Below, one piece after another: positions 33,501-44,036 of a stretch of 64,000 nucleotides of DNA. The stretch comes from Stichopus chloronotus (lineage: Eukaryota; Echinodermata; Holothuroidea; Aspidochirotida; Stichopodidae): positions 3,074,170-3,138,169 of the forward strand of contig CM037830.1 of the NCBI GenBank assembly GCA_021234535.1, in the 5' to 3' direction. Under the pieces are notes generated by a model, which ran no database searches, was not told the DNA's origin, and worked only from the letters and a program-made list of their open reading frames with translations. Position 1 is the first letter of the stretch. The number at the start of each line of letters is the position of its first letter. The position numbers and the translations under genes were made by a program.

Positions 33501-36150
33501 TATTTGGGGTGACAAAAGGTCAAAACCTTGTAGACATGATATTTTAAGGGTGATAAATGTGAGGGATCTCATACTTAGCTTGTGAATTGTTCATATTTAG
33601 TGCATGTTGATGGCCATATAGGGTAGGTGATCCCTATTGTTTTAAGTGGAGGTGAAAGGTCATTTTGGGTCACGAGATTTCAAAAGGTTTTGACCTTACT
33701 AAGATGGTATCTCAAGTAGGATAACTGTGTGGGATCTCATGCTTGTCATGTGGGCGATTCATGTTTGTTACAATATATATCATGAGGCAAGGAATCACTA
33801 AGCCTTTTGGCTTTCTAGTTGTTAATATTATTAATTCCTAAGAGATGCTGATTACATACATTATTGCTCTGTAATATACCATGGATGTCTCACAATTTGT
33901 TTGGCATTTGTTTACTTTCATTGATTTATAGAAGCCTCTCAATTTTTAATGTAGGTGTACCTTTAAAGAACTAAGAGAAACTTTCACCAAATTTCAAGTT
34001 TTCATCTGCTTTGTTTTGATGTTGACTTTGACTTGCTAAGTCTAGCAAATGTGATGCTACTTTCAACTGAAAATGTATCAGTAACCTAGCTTAAACAAGG
34101 TTTGATTTATTTGCTTATTTTAATAGCTTTAAATTTCATTTTAATGAGATACTGTTCATGGATGAAGTTCACCACTTAATGAATAGTTTTGAGAGTTCTG
34201 TTTCTATTTATCCATTATGGATGAAATTTTATTATGCCTGTTGAAGATGAAACGTGCCTTAAAATGATTTGTCTGCTTTCAGAATGCAAACACATTTGAA
34301 TTAAATGCAGAAGAATTTAAGAAGGCCGCAGAAGAAGTGGAAGCTAAATTTATGTAAGTTTGAATGTTGATGATATAAATTATACAGTATACACTCACTT
34401 ACCCTTACCCTTATACTTGCCCTCCTTCTTTGCCTTTTGTTCATCTTTTTCCTTTTTTTTTTAGCCAAACAAATGATGGTGTTGGTCATGTGTTGGTCAT
34501 TGAACAGAGGAAAGGAATCACACACTGTCGTCAACTTGTCATACCCAAACTTTCAGTCTTAAAATGAATATTCATGTTTAAGTTTGGATCATGAGCCAAT
34601 TCTCACATGATATTATACTGCATATGTTTGTTTCTTCTCGAGAGGTACCTACCCTAACCATTATGGTATATCTGACTATCATGTCATGTTTTATCATGTT
34701 GAAACATTCTTCTCCAGACTCGATTTTGTCACATTATGGAATTTCTGTGAGGACTAGGTGTGATCATGTAAAATCTTTTTTCGTTATACGCATTACTGTA
34801 CATGTCTCAGCACTCATTAAATATCAGTTTCTTTTGCCAAAAATACATATCTTATACTCATAGTTGATTAAAGTTATGATTAAAGGTTACTGCTTCCAAC
34901 CTCTATCTCTATGTTGACTAGACACCACCTTACTGCATCCGAAATCTAGTCACAGTAGTATGATGTCACAGAGATGTGAGGCTGTGATTGCTAACAAACC
35001 ATGCAAATTATTTTCATTTTTATTCCCCAAATGCAGAAGGCAGAGTCATGTGCCGATATGTCAAAATCTTCAAGAGGAAGTTCTGAAATGTTTCACAGAG
35101 AACCCAAAACAAACTTTAAAATGTTCACAGCAGGTCAAGGACTTCACCTTGTGTGTGGAGCAGGCAAGGACAGTAAGTAAAATCTTACAGGTTTTTTTTT
35201 GTATACTTCGTTGGACAACATTCTAATGGATTGCTGAACTTGCTCTAGTAATGTCTGTAGAAGGAACATGCTCAGTATCCCAGGAAAAGGAATCTAAGAC
35301 TGTCTAAAATGACCATGACATGTGAACAACTGAAAGCATTACCTCCTGGGTCATGTGAATGTTTTGGATTTTTGTGTCCTACTTTTGTTAAATTTCCTCT
35401 GAAAAATTAGATTAATGTTTTTAGTCACAAATGACCACAAAAATTGCCTCACATTGGACTTCGTTTTTCTGGCATCTATGAGAGATTTGCTTTGAGTATG
35501 AAGTACCATAAATGCCTCTCAACATAGTATATCCTTCCTTGGTCCTAAAATTTGGAGTAATTTACTCTATGAGTTTTGGCAATCTACCGCAATCAATAGT
35601 TTTAAAAAGATCATTTACTAGAATTTCTCAAAAAGGTTACTCACATTTAAATGATGCATATAAATAAGTGTACTGACATTTAAATGATGAGTTAATTTTG
35701 CCTTTTTGTTGGTTTTTGTTTTGTTTTTTTCTTCTTGCATCGCTAATCTAAGATTTTCTTCATTGTATTTTCTCTTTGTGGACAACTGACATTTTCAAGC
35801 ATCTTTGCTTCTGGTGGGCTATCCTCAGTAAAAAAATTAGTTGTATACACTGTACATATGTTATTACTGATACCGGAGTAATTGTTAAGAAAAAAGAAAC
35901 ATACAGTAGCCAAGTACTGTAGCAATACCCTTCAGAATCAGTCATATGGTATTTACATACTGAGTATAATATATGAACTCAGAAAATGTTTAAGAGTTCT
36001 ATTTTTAATTCATGTGTAAGTTACATTCCTGCTAGTGAGTTGTAATGCCATTGTTTTGATGCAACCTTCTACATGCACTATAAAGATATGGAATGATTGT
36101 TTTTATCACATTCACAGAGCATTGTGACAAAGAAGAGTCTAGCATCATAG
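27465..36150 (+). CDS. CHCHD3: MICOS subunit MIC19/CHCHD3-type protein, 7 exons
   Basis: MIC19 is an inner-membrane-associated mitochondrial protein that holds crista junctions through the MICOS complex. Exons 27465-27533, 29924-29975, 30693-30736, 31241-31321, 34283-34353, 35037-35172 and 36118-36150 join in phase to 161 residues. The start MGGGGSTSRNITME matches the family's N-myristoylation start (human MGGTTSTRRVTFE). A short coiled coil (residues 56-82) and KKAAEEVEAKF (human QKAAEEVEAKF) lead into a twin CX9C CHCH domain with Cys114, 124, 135 and 145. The human protein has 227 residues: the long middle helix is shorter here, either truly or because an exon was missed. The last small exon rests on a good polypyrimidine acceptor only. 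CHCHD6 (MIC25) is the vertebrate paralogue and cannot be excluded as the name. Confidence 0.88.
27770..28521 (+). pseudogene. Merlin (IS1595/ISXO2-like) transposase remnant
   Basis: Conceptual reading in several frames: SIRTGSFFDGLKLRL (linker after the zinc ribbon), IVIQINESLFAHTK with NRGR, WVLGMVDTS, DAATLLPIIQRHVSPGS, then after a frame change WRPYAGISQQLGF, AIESYWAKSKASVK and a final QYPV stop. This order is that of eukaryotic Merlin DDE transposases. It is dead: the first catalytic Asp is Asn (QINES where QIDES is usual), a base loss removes the second Asp after HS, and there is an in-frame stop after QQLGF. The final Glu in AIESYW remains. The zinc-ribbon part is degraded. Terminal inverted repeats were not found. 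Confidence 0.85.
28649..28980 (+). repeat. A/T-rich direct repeats next to the Merlin remnant
   Basis: CTCTTTATAAAGTAATAAAG and its continuation occur at about 28650 and again at 28911. Between them GAAAATGG(T/G)GATATTCTT recurs at about 28743 and 28813. They may be decayed parts of the element's 3' non-coding region. Confidence 0.65.
29924..29975 (+). CDS. CHCHD3: CHCHD3 exon 2
   Basis: Acceptor cttcttaaag|GTGTCT and donor ACAG|GTGAGA. Encodes VSEDVLRRMLGQEEQWT, aligning with LSENVIDRMKE of human MIC19. Confidence 0.85.
29976..30692 (+). other. CHCHD3: CHCHD3 intron 2
   Basis: 717 bp, AT-rich. TTTAAAGGGATTGGCCACTG at 30091 resembles a transposon end but no matching inverted copy is found. 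Confidence 0.6.
30693..30736 (+). CDS. CHCHD3: CHCHD3 exon 3
   Basis: Acceptor tattcacag|GTTACG and donor AAAG|GTTAGT. Encodes YGEHDDKLSQHRLK. Short and weakly conserved, but the phase fits both neighbours. Confidence 0.65.
31241..31321 (+). CDS. CHCHD3: CHCHD3 exon 4
   Basis: Acceptor atcttgcag|CAAGTT and donor GATAGG|GTAAGA. Encodes a heptad-like coiled coil: two copies of a KWQxRLxAVE-type unit (DKWQSRLNAVE, KKWQERLRAVE). Confidence 0.85.
31346..31900 (+). mobile_element. Hairpin-ended repeat element, right end lost
   Basis: Degenerate left hairpin (31346-31356 with GGCAAGGAATC 31364-31374, loop GAAGGCA), ATGCGATGGTGATGTCATG, a GT tract, TGACGCC, then about three monomers with AGGTCA clusters. 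Begins within 25 bases of the CHCHD3 exon 4 donor. The right boundary is unclear. Confidence 0.65.
32851..33150 (+). repeat. 150 bp tandem duplication, two near-identical copies
   Basis: Copy 1 32851-33000 and copy 2 33001-33150 differ at only a few positions (for example CTGTTGAG / CTATTGAG and CAAGGCT / CAAGACT). The small divergence suggests a recent event. Confidence 0.9.
33480..33818 (+). mobile_element. Hairpin-ended repeat element, left end lost
   Basis: Two or so monomers with GGTCAAAGG blocks, then GGCAAGGAATC (33786-33796), hairpin TAAGCC-TTTT-GGCTTT (33799-33814), CTAG and T. Confidence 0.65.
34283..34353 (+). CDS. CHCHD3: CHCHD3 exon 5
   Basis: Acceptor gctttcag|AATGCA and donor TTTAT|GTAAGT. 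Encodes FELNAEEFKKAAEEVEAKF; the last eight residues are identical to human MIC19. Confidence 0.95.
34354..35036 (+). other. CHCHD3: CHCHD3 intron 5
   Basis: 683 bp, AT-rich, with nothing recognisable. Confidence 0.65.
35037..35172 (+). CDS. CHCHD3: CHCHD3 exon 6 (CHCH domain)
   Basis: Acceptor aaatgcag|AAGGCA and donor GGACA|GTAAGT. Encodes the twin CX9C domain: C-QNLQEEVLK-C and C-SQQVKDFTL-C, nine residues between each pair, the substrate pattern of the Mia40 oxidative import route. Confidence 0.95.
35173..36117 (+). other. CHCHD3: CHCHD3 intron 6
   Basis: 945 bp, AT-rich. I see no repeat or further exon. Confidence 0.55.
36118..36150 (+). CDS. CHCHD3: CHCHD3 exon 7 (terminal, tentative)
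   Basis: Acceptor tttttatcacattcacag|AGCATT in phase 0 with exon 6. Encodes SIVTKKSLASS then TAG, a short basic tail comparable in length to human AKQSMLEKGG. Reading through the exon 6 donor instead stops within about 15 codons. Confidence 0.55.
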   Translation, partial: SIVTKKSLAS

Positions 36151-39100
36151 CAAGAAATTGTCTTGAAATGAGGCGGGAAACGGATGCATGTAAAATCCTG
36201 GTGAAACAAGAAACAGAGAGTGAATGGTGTGATTGCCATGGAAACCAAAAAATCAAGATTGTCTGAATTTTCCAACAGCAGTGAACAAAAACAGTGCAGA
36301 GTAACCTTTAATAAGAGCATTTAAAAATAACTCTATGTAATGCACTGTCTTTTCTGTGTAAATCCTGTGTCATTGTTCATATTGAGTAATTAGATGTCCA
36401 TTACCGAACACTATTTTACAGTTTCCAAGTTTGTTGTTGCTAGGAATTCGTCAAAATTTCCTACTTTAACTAATAACATACCATCAAGTTGTGACATTCT
36501 GTGGAAAAAAAATATATGCACAAACTTCACTTGCCAGGTCGGTTTTCATATAGTCATTGCCATGTGGTTTCACCCTTAATAGAACACAGTAATTTATGCT
36601 CGGTTGTTTAGAAACTAAAATTCCCTTGCATCTGGATTTAAGGGAATTGAACTCCAGTGTGCTTGTGAAACTTACCTTGAAATTTATATGACCCTCGTTT
36701 ACAATTGTTTCATATCTCTGGTGTTGATATGGCCTCTTATGATTTAATATGACATCCTTTAAAGTTAACTAAGAAGGCAGACGTTAAACCATTTTGTGAT
36801 TTCAAGGCAAGTTCTCTGGAATGTGAGAGTAGGAGAGGTAAGAAAGACTTTGAACACATAGCTTCCTGCACTGTCTCTCTCTAAATGAATCATAAACATT
36901 TCAATATCCACAGATTATGACCTGGCAGTGAAATTTTTTGGAAAAAAAAAACATGCACAACATGCTCAATCAGCGCTTCTTAAAATCCTGTTTTTCGAAC
37001 CATACTTTTATCTAAGTGAAGTCAGTCGTAATCTTGTTACCAAAGCCATTGCCGTAGATCATTTTAAGCACCTTATGGTGATTCTATCCTGCTAACAATA
37101 ACACTGTCAATCAGACATCAAACGCTTAGCTTTCCTTTAGCTGTATTTCCTATTGTGGTGGGGAAATTAGTTGCCATTCCCACAGACAAATGTGTGTAAT
37201 GAAGAAGGGAAGGAGATTTAGTATTCAAACAAGAACAGATCATCCTGACAATTTTAAGCTGTTAAACATGATGATAAAGGTGAAGGGTCGTACTGTATGT
37301 TGTGGATATTTAGTCTCTGTGAATCCTGACAAAACAGCAGCACCTCGTATTTAGTGCAAGATTTATAAGTTTACCTTAAGTATCTCGTTCTTATTAGGTA
37401 TGTGCTCATCGATTAGATTTTTATCAACTGTTGGTGCGATGTTGGATGTGCCTACTGTAGGAAGTACTCTATCCTACGGTATTTGGCGGTTTTACTAATA
37501 TTATTCACAAAGTGAATAAGACAAGAGTAACTGGTATGTGTTCTGTTGGCCAGGTAAATGAAGCAACAGCAATTTCTGTCGCTTTTCAAATATTGCAGTT
37601 CAAAGAGTGTGAATATAACTTCTGCAGTTTAAAACATTTCGTTTTTTGTTTGGATTTCTTTCGTGATGTGTTAGCATTAGCAGGAGCTGATGATGCGATG
37701 GCAGTAATTCTTTCCTTCAAAAATGTCATAAGTACTCCATTTCATTTGTATGCACAAAAGTAATTTTGTCCAGGCTGCAATGCCTGACTTGGCAAATATT
37801 TCAGGGGAAAGGATTGGAGGTGGTTTTTTTTACACCCACAAACAGAACACCTGCAACGATTCACTATGGTACGGGGTCCACAGTACAAGTAAATGTCTTT
37901 TACTTCATTATCACATTCTATTCAAATCTTTTCTTCACTTCATTAGCTGCATTCCGTGAACTGACAATGATTGGCCTTAGTCACCAGACCACTCCCATCT
38001 CTTGACATTTCATGTAAAACAGACCGTTCTTCCCTTTCATCAGGTGTGTTCTGGCATGACTATGTCGGCTTCCTCTTTGTCATTTTAAGTATGTTTGAAG
38101 ATTAAGTTTCTGGATCTGGGGGCTTTCAGTGTTCAAGGGTGAACTGGCATAATTATATTGCTGTCCTTGAGTACTGTATACTAATATCAGTGCGCTGATC
38201 AGTTTACTCCTGACATTACTGATCTTTCCTCAAAGTTGATTCAAATAGCTAGGGTGATTGTTCACTGTAATACCATAATGGCAGGTCATTAACGACATGA
38301 AGCAGCAAAATGCAAAGATGTTTTGCAGCAATAAGGACACAAGAGCATTGGCATCACTTTTCTTGAATATTTTTATCTTTTCATCACATCTTTCATGATT
38401 TTAGCTTCACCTGATAATTAAATAATACATTGTCATTCTCACAACTGAGTTTTCAATTTACATTAGAAGCTGTAACTTACCTGTTAACATATTTAAATCG
38501 TTCAAAAAAAAACGGAAGAATCATGCCAGTGGAGTCTGACAGCATCAGTGTATAGAGCAAGCTATGCATTAAGTCTAAGGAAAAAGTTTAGCTTTCAAAT
38601 TATCTCAACCTATGACAAACTTGGAGAAGCTTGGAGAAAACTTTTCCTGCACAGAATTTGATCAACTCTAAATTGCACAGAATACATGAAAGGCAGTCAC
38701 TTCTTGAAAACATGGAACTTTAATACCAAGAAAAGGAAAATTCATTGAATGAAAGCATATGCCAAAAAACTAAAATGTAGATATTGCACAGAGGAGCAAA
38801 AAAGATGATATGTTTCATCAATTTGTTTGAAATGATAAATTGAGTACTCAACTTAAAACTTTGCAGTAAATTTTAAAATAACTTCATGAATTATCTCATC
38901 AAAGGAAACGTATGTCTGCTAAATAAATATTTAAATTCATATTTTACCTCTTTTAGCTGTAAGTCAGTTTGACTAGGAAACTAAATAATACTCTTTAAAT
39001 TTGTTGGGGGTGATGTGGAATGATAAAGAACAGAGACTACTTTTAAGATTAATATCATTTACTGCTTGAAAGACAGGTACAAGTTAATCACAAGGTCTAC

Positions 39101-42100
39101 CCTGCAGGCCACAAAGACTCAAAGAAGAGGTTTTGTGACCAATACAAGAATGATCTGACCTGTCCAGTACCAGACAACCATATTTGTTTCTGAAACGGCG
39201 GCCTCTAACCACCACGGTGTAAAGATAATGATGCACTGCCACAGAGTTTCAGCAAATATCAAACGCCAAAATGCTGTGCAGGCTAAGTTACGAAAGTTTC
39301 ACAGCATTGCAATATCCTGTAATTAAAATACAGTCAATACAGAATGCTCTGTACTGCATCATACTTATCAACAAATGAAGTCTGTCACTTGGTGAGGACT
39401 CCCAAGAACTTCAGAGATTTCACAAGTCACTGAGAGACAAAACCTCAAGCAGTAACTGGATTAAGATTACATGGAAAACAAAATATAGGTTTAAATATTT
39501 TGAAATACGATGCCTTTTGGATCCAATACTCTTAAAACAAGTTTAGTGTTATTGTTCACAATTTTCTTCACCAAAAACAATGTTTCTTATCGGTCTGATG
39601 AATCAGTCATCACCTTCAACAATCAACAAACCGTCCAACATTTTAAAAATTTAGCACTGAAGATTTGTAAGGTTTGTTGACAGTGGTGGTGTGGCTAGAG
39701 GCAGGGCACATCCCCCAGCAGTGGCCTTGGCCAGCACTGCAAGAGTGAAAGGGCACCTGTGGAGCTGAGAAGGTGACATTTGGCGATCTAGGACATATTT
39801 CCATCTAAGAATTTGCTGGTATGCTCAGTGCTGACCGATGGTGGCCTTCCACTTAGTTTTCTCACAATTCTAGCCAGCATGCAAATGGTGGTGGGCTCCC
39901 TCCCTGTGAACTTCCTCCCCTTGAACTTCAGCCACTGACTCACCCCCCCCCCCCCCCTCTCCAAGGAAAGATGCAACCACACTGTTTAGTGGTGTGTTCA
40001 GTTTAGTGGTGTGTTCAAACTTCAGGAGAGGATCTCACAATAAGGAAGGCAGTGAAATATACAAAATAACTATAAATTTTAATGCCATGTTTGGATCACA
40101 AATGTGGTAAACTGTACCTCTGACAACTTCATACCTTAAAGCATGGAAGACTGAAAAGGTCTGGAAATATTGAGACCCAGCACTACACCTATTGTGCTAC
40201 TATTCATGATACATTTCCTTTGGAAAGGAATTAAATACCCACATCTTTTGAGAGTTGGAATATTGGTTTGTAAATAACAACACTGCTTTTCCATTGCAAC
40301 AGCAGTGTTTTAGGAATACTATGTGCACATTCTAAATCCAGAGAGCAAACCTGAAACTGAACATGAATGTTAAATGTTGAAAGAAATGTCATAAGTAAAC
40401 TAGGAATTGCTGACTTACATTTTGGAGGATTAAGAAAAGTGAGACCAAGTTAAACTCTTTAGTCGACACTACTAACAAAGGTAGTCCAAGATTCCACTAC
40501 ATGTGACTCCCACAACATAAGTAACTTTCTACCAAATAAATTCTCTTGTTTAAATTACTAGAATAGGATGGAAGTTGGGAATAGGACATATATTTCAAAT
40601 AATCTATTTAAACTGTTAGTACTTAATATTCAAGGTATGAAGGAAGAAGCATGCATAACACAACAATGTTGACCTGGTCACCTTGGGAAGGAATTCATAA
40701 CTATGTAGGTATCCTCTGAACAATCAAGCTTTCATTCATACAAGGTTTGCTTGATGACAGTAACATCTTATTACAGTATGAAACATTGATCAGTATGATG
40801 GGTGTAAACAGTTTTGTCTGATGAAAGTATGAATACTGTATTTGTATTGTTTAAGCCTGATGAATGTATGACTGACATACTTCTAATGACATGTTGGACA
40901 GAAGTACAGTATGACAGCTTCTATCTTTTGTGCTGATGTCTGATGCTTGCTGCATTTTCTAATGTATAGGTCTATGGAATGTATAGTCAGGGTGAGTGCA
41001 TGACTAGTATATATTTTATCTTCTAAGTCTGCAGAGAAATACTTACTGCTACACTTGCATTAAGTTATGTGATACAACATTTATGACAATGATGGTAATG
41101 GTCTATTGTCATATATTTATACCCTAAATGATATATCTGACAAATGGACCACTGTTACAATACATAGTGAATGTTTGATGAGATTATGTTGTGTGGTAGA
41201 ATTCTCCTTTCAAGGTAAAACCACACTGAATTAAAATGTTCAGAATGATGAAAATATCAAACTATATATGTATACATTTACACTTACAATTGGTGCAAGG
41301 ATGACCACTAATGTGCCCTTTTATGATATATGACTGGTTTATAGTTTAAACAGTTTCTAAGTTTCCACACCTCTTGCAATTGTGCAACACTGCAATGCAG
41401 AGAATGTGCACAAACAATGTCACCGTGGCAACCACTGAGGAGGTCAATTCCACCAAAGTGGTGAACCTAAAACTGTTTTCTGCCAAAAATGACAAAAAAA
41501 ACTTCTCCATAACCACATACAACTTCTACATAACAACAATAGTTTCAAATTGCAACTGAAATGGGGTGGCAAAATGTTGATCAAATTTGTTAGAATTTGT
41601 TAATCTGTTTTAGTGGCAGGTGAGTTTCTGGTCCATCTGTATTTAGTTAGCTAGCTGGCCAAAGGTCAAATACACAAACAATGCATTTGTCCTTGTTTTG
41701 GGTCAAAAGTCCAACTGCAAAACCATATGCGCAACTGACAGATCACTGAACAATTTGATGGAAAGTTGGGTTGATACAATCAATTTCAAATGACGATCAA
41801 TGTTTACTTGTCACCACAGTGACACAGGAATAAATACGTGGAAAATGTGTTTTTGAGTATTTTTGTGGTTACATGTTGCTATGAAGCCCCCCCCCCACTA
41901 CTTAATGACAAAATGAAATTTAATGGATATTCATGATATTCATGACATTCATGTTTAAATTGCACAGTGATGTGTCTGCACAAACTGTATGACGCTGAAC
42001 TCTCTGACATTTCTGAAGCCAGACTTAACAAAGAACTACTGACCAAAACCAAATGAGAAGTCACCATGCATGACCTCACACAAACAATACATTTGAGACT

Positions 42101-42837
42101 ATGTTACGTGAGAGTTTGAGACTATCATGAGTAACTTCTGTATTTTGGGGTAGGCCTAAATGAAAGCTCTTGCAATTTCACTCAACTGTTTTGATCTATT
42201 TACAGAAGTAACCGGCATTTAACTCTGCATGGAAGATATAAAGTGATTCAGTTTCAAGATATTAGAAACACTTTTATCTTCACAGTGTAAGGAAAGAGGC
42301 TTCAAAAAGACAGCAGCAGCCTCATTTTTTACTATTAAATGACAAGTTTATGATGACATTGAGAACATACCTGTATTAAGAAGAAATTATTTCAGTTTGA
42401 ATGAGTTAATATATATGGTCTTTTACCTTTGACCTACCTGACAAGGAATCTACATTTTTTCCGAGAGGGATTCCGTACAAACTTTTGCAAAGAGCAGATT
42501 ACTTTCATTTTTTGACTACTGTACGATAAGAACACATGTTATTATTTGCTTAGAGATGATTTTACATGTCGATAAATATCCTCAAGAACTGAAATCATGA
42601 ACAAGAACACGAAGAACTAGTTACAAACCAATTAATACTACAATCCCATCGAGACAGCCAAACAACTTTGGTTTAATTTAGCTGAACATCACATGCTTTC
42701 ACTTCCAAAGTGCTCCAATCATTTTGGACATTTACAAGTCATGAATTGAAGCTCCAAGTTTCTTAAGGAACAACTGCGTAATAAGCACACAGAATTCATA
42801 CAGTAGTACATGGAATGATCTCTTCCTTCATTTGGAT
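36151..42837. other. Convergent gap between CHCHD3 and TBC1D30
   Basis: 6.7 kb presumably holding both 3' UTRs. C-runs at about 39943-39956 and 41887-41896, a 17 bp tandem duplication at 39985-40018 (TTTAGTGGTGTGTTCAG), and scattered short ORFs without recognisable protein. No clear poly(A) signal for either gene could be assigned. Confidence 0.65.
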
Positions 42838-44036
42838 TCAGTTCACGTTCAGAATTCCCAACTTTGCTTTCCGCTTTACACTTTCCTCGTTGCCTTTTAT
42901 CTTTCTTATAGGGAACGGATTAAACACCTCGCCTGAGGGGGTTGTAGGGGAGTACGAATCACTGGATACACTGCTGGAGGAATGGTTCCTGCTGGAATGT
43001 ATCTGAATGTCTGGCTCGTGGTGCGCACTGCCATTTGACGATTTCCCCAACCACGGTTTCTTAGATCCTGTACAGTGTCCGTTCTCCACCACCGAGAATG
43101 GGGAGTCTTTAGCTTTTGGAGTCTCAGGCTTGAATGCTTCAAAAGCAAAATTGAATTCTGTTGTAAGGTCACTTACTGTTCTCCTACCTTCCTCTTCTTC
43201 CAGCTCAGAGATGGATGAAATTCTGTCTGTCAGAGGTTCAGGAGAATCTGTGAAAGCATTTGCCACCCCTGTGGACGATGAGTCTGATGACTTTGAGTCT
43301 CTATTAGAATTTCTTTGGGAGTCCTCAATCTCTGGATGAACTATTGCACCCTCTAAACTTAAATCTTTCTCTCCAAAAGAAGGTCCAACCTTTGCAGAGT
43401 CTCTATCTCTCTTCTGATCACCAAAATCAATAAGGTCAGGAGAATTGGGACCTGAATCCGACTCTGATAGGTCAATATCCTCCCAATCTTTGTTTGTTGA
43501 ATCTTTTTTTCCATTTCCAACTTTGCTTCCCCCTCCTCCTGAAACGTTTTGTTTGTCTCTCTTTTTATCCTTTCCCTCAGTATCGCTAAAATGATGACCT
43601 CTCTCTGCCATGACCAGCTGATCTTTCGATGGAGGTGGCCACTTATCTCCTTCTTCTTCTTCTGCGACAGAGATTTGTTTCTGACTCTGCTGCCCCCTTT
43701 CTGATGCTAACAAGTGGTCTTTTGAGGGTGGCAGCCACCTTGCCTCTTGGTCCCCTGGGCTCAGCTTGGCCTTCTGCTTCGGTGTTCGTCCGTTAAAGCT
43801 TTTGGGGGTTTTGGTTACGTTTGGTTTCACATTGATGTGAGTCCTACTATGTCTTTTCTCCTCGTGATCAAAGTTTTGTATTTGGGGTGGTGCTATCTGT
43901 GGCCCGAGTGTTACCTTGGCATTTTTATCTCCCAGACCATGTTTGCCAATTAAGAGATGATTTATTACTGCTGGTGAATCAATATCTGCTGCAGCCACCG
44001 GGGTTTTCTTCTTTTTGCGTTGCTTACTCCCAGAGA
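42838..44036 (-). CDS. TBC1D30: TBC1D30 terminal exon
   Basis: Acceptor ttcactcag|TCTCTG; 398 codons then TGA at 42840-42838. It opens with a basic KQRKKKKTP stretch and INHLLIGK (conserved), then a Ser/Asp/Lys-rich tail of low complexity. WLPPSKDHLLASERG and WPPPSKDQLVMAERG are two copies of one motif. It ends KLGILNVN. Confidence 0.95.

Larger units (their letters stand above)
31322..34282 (+). other. CHCHD3: CHCHD3 intron 4
   Basis: Holds two hairpin-family elements (31346-31900 and 33480-33818) and a 150 bp tandem duplication (32851-33150). Between them nothing recognisable is seen. Confidence 0.8.

Noticed and set aside
39681..39931. Possible MITE with CAGTGG... ends
   Set aside because: Left CAGTGGTGGTG and right CAGCCACTG agree over only six or so bases and no target duplication is seen.
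42672..42677. ATTAAA on the minus strand as TBC1D30 poly(A) signal
   Set aside because: Only ~160 bases after the stop and a common word in AT-rich DNA; not enough to call.
43007..43339. 110-codon plus-strand ORF
   Set aside because: Mirror of the TBC1D30 terminal exon, whose minus-strand frame is 398 codons and conserved.
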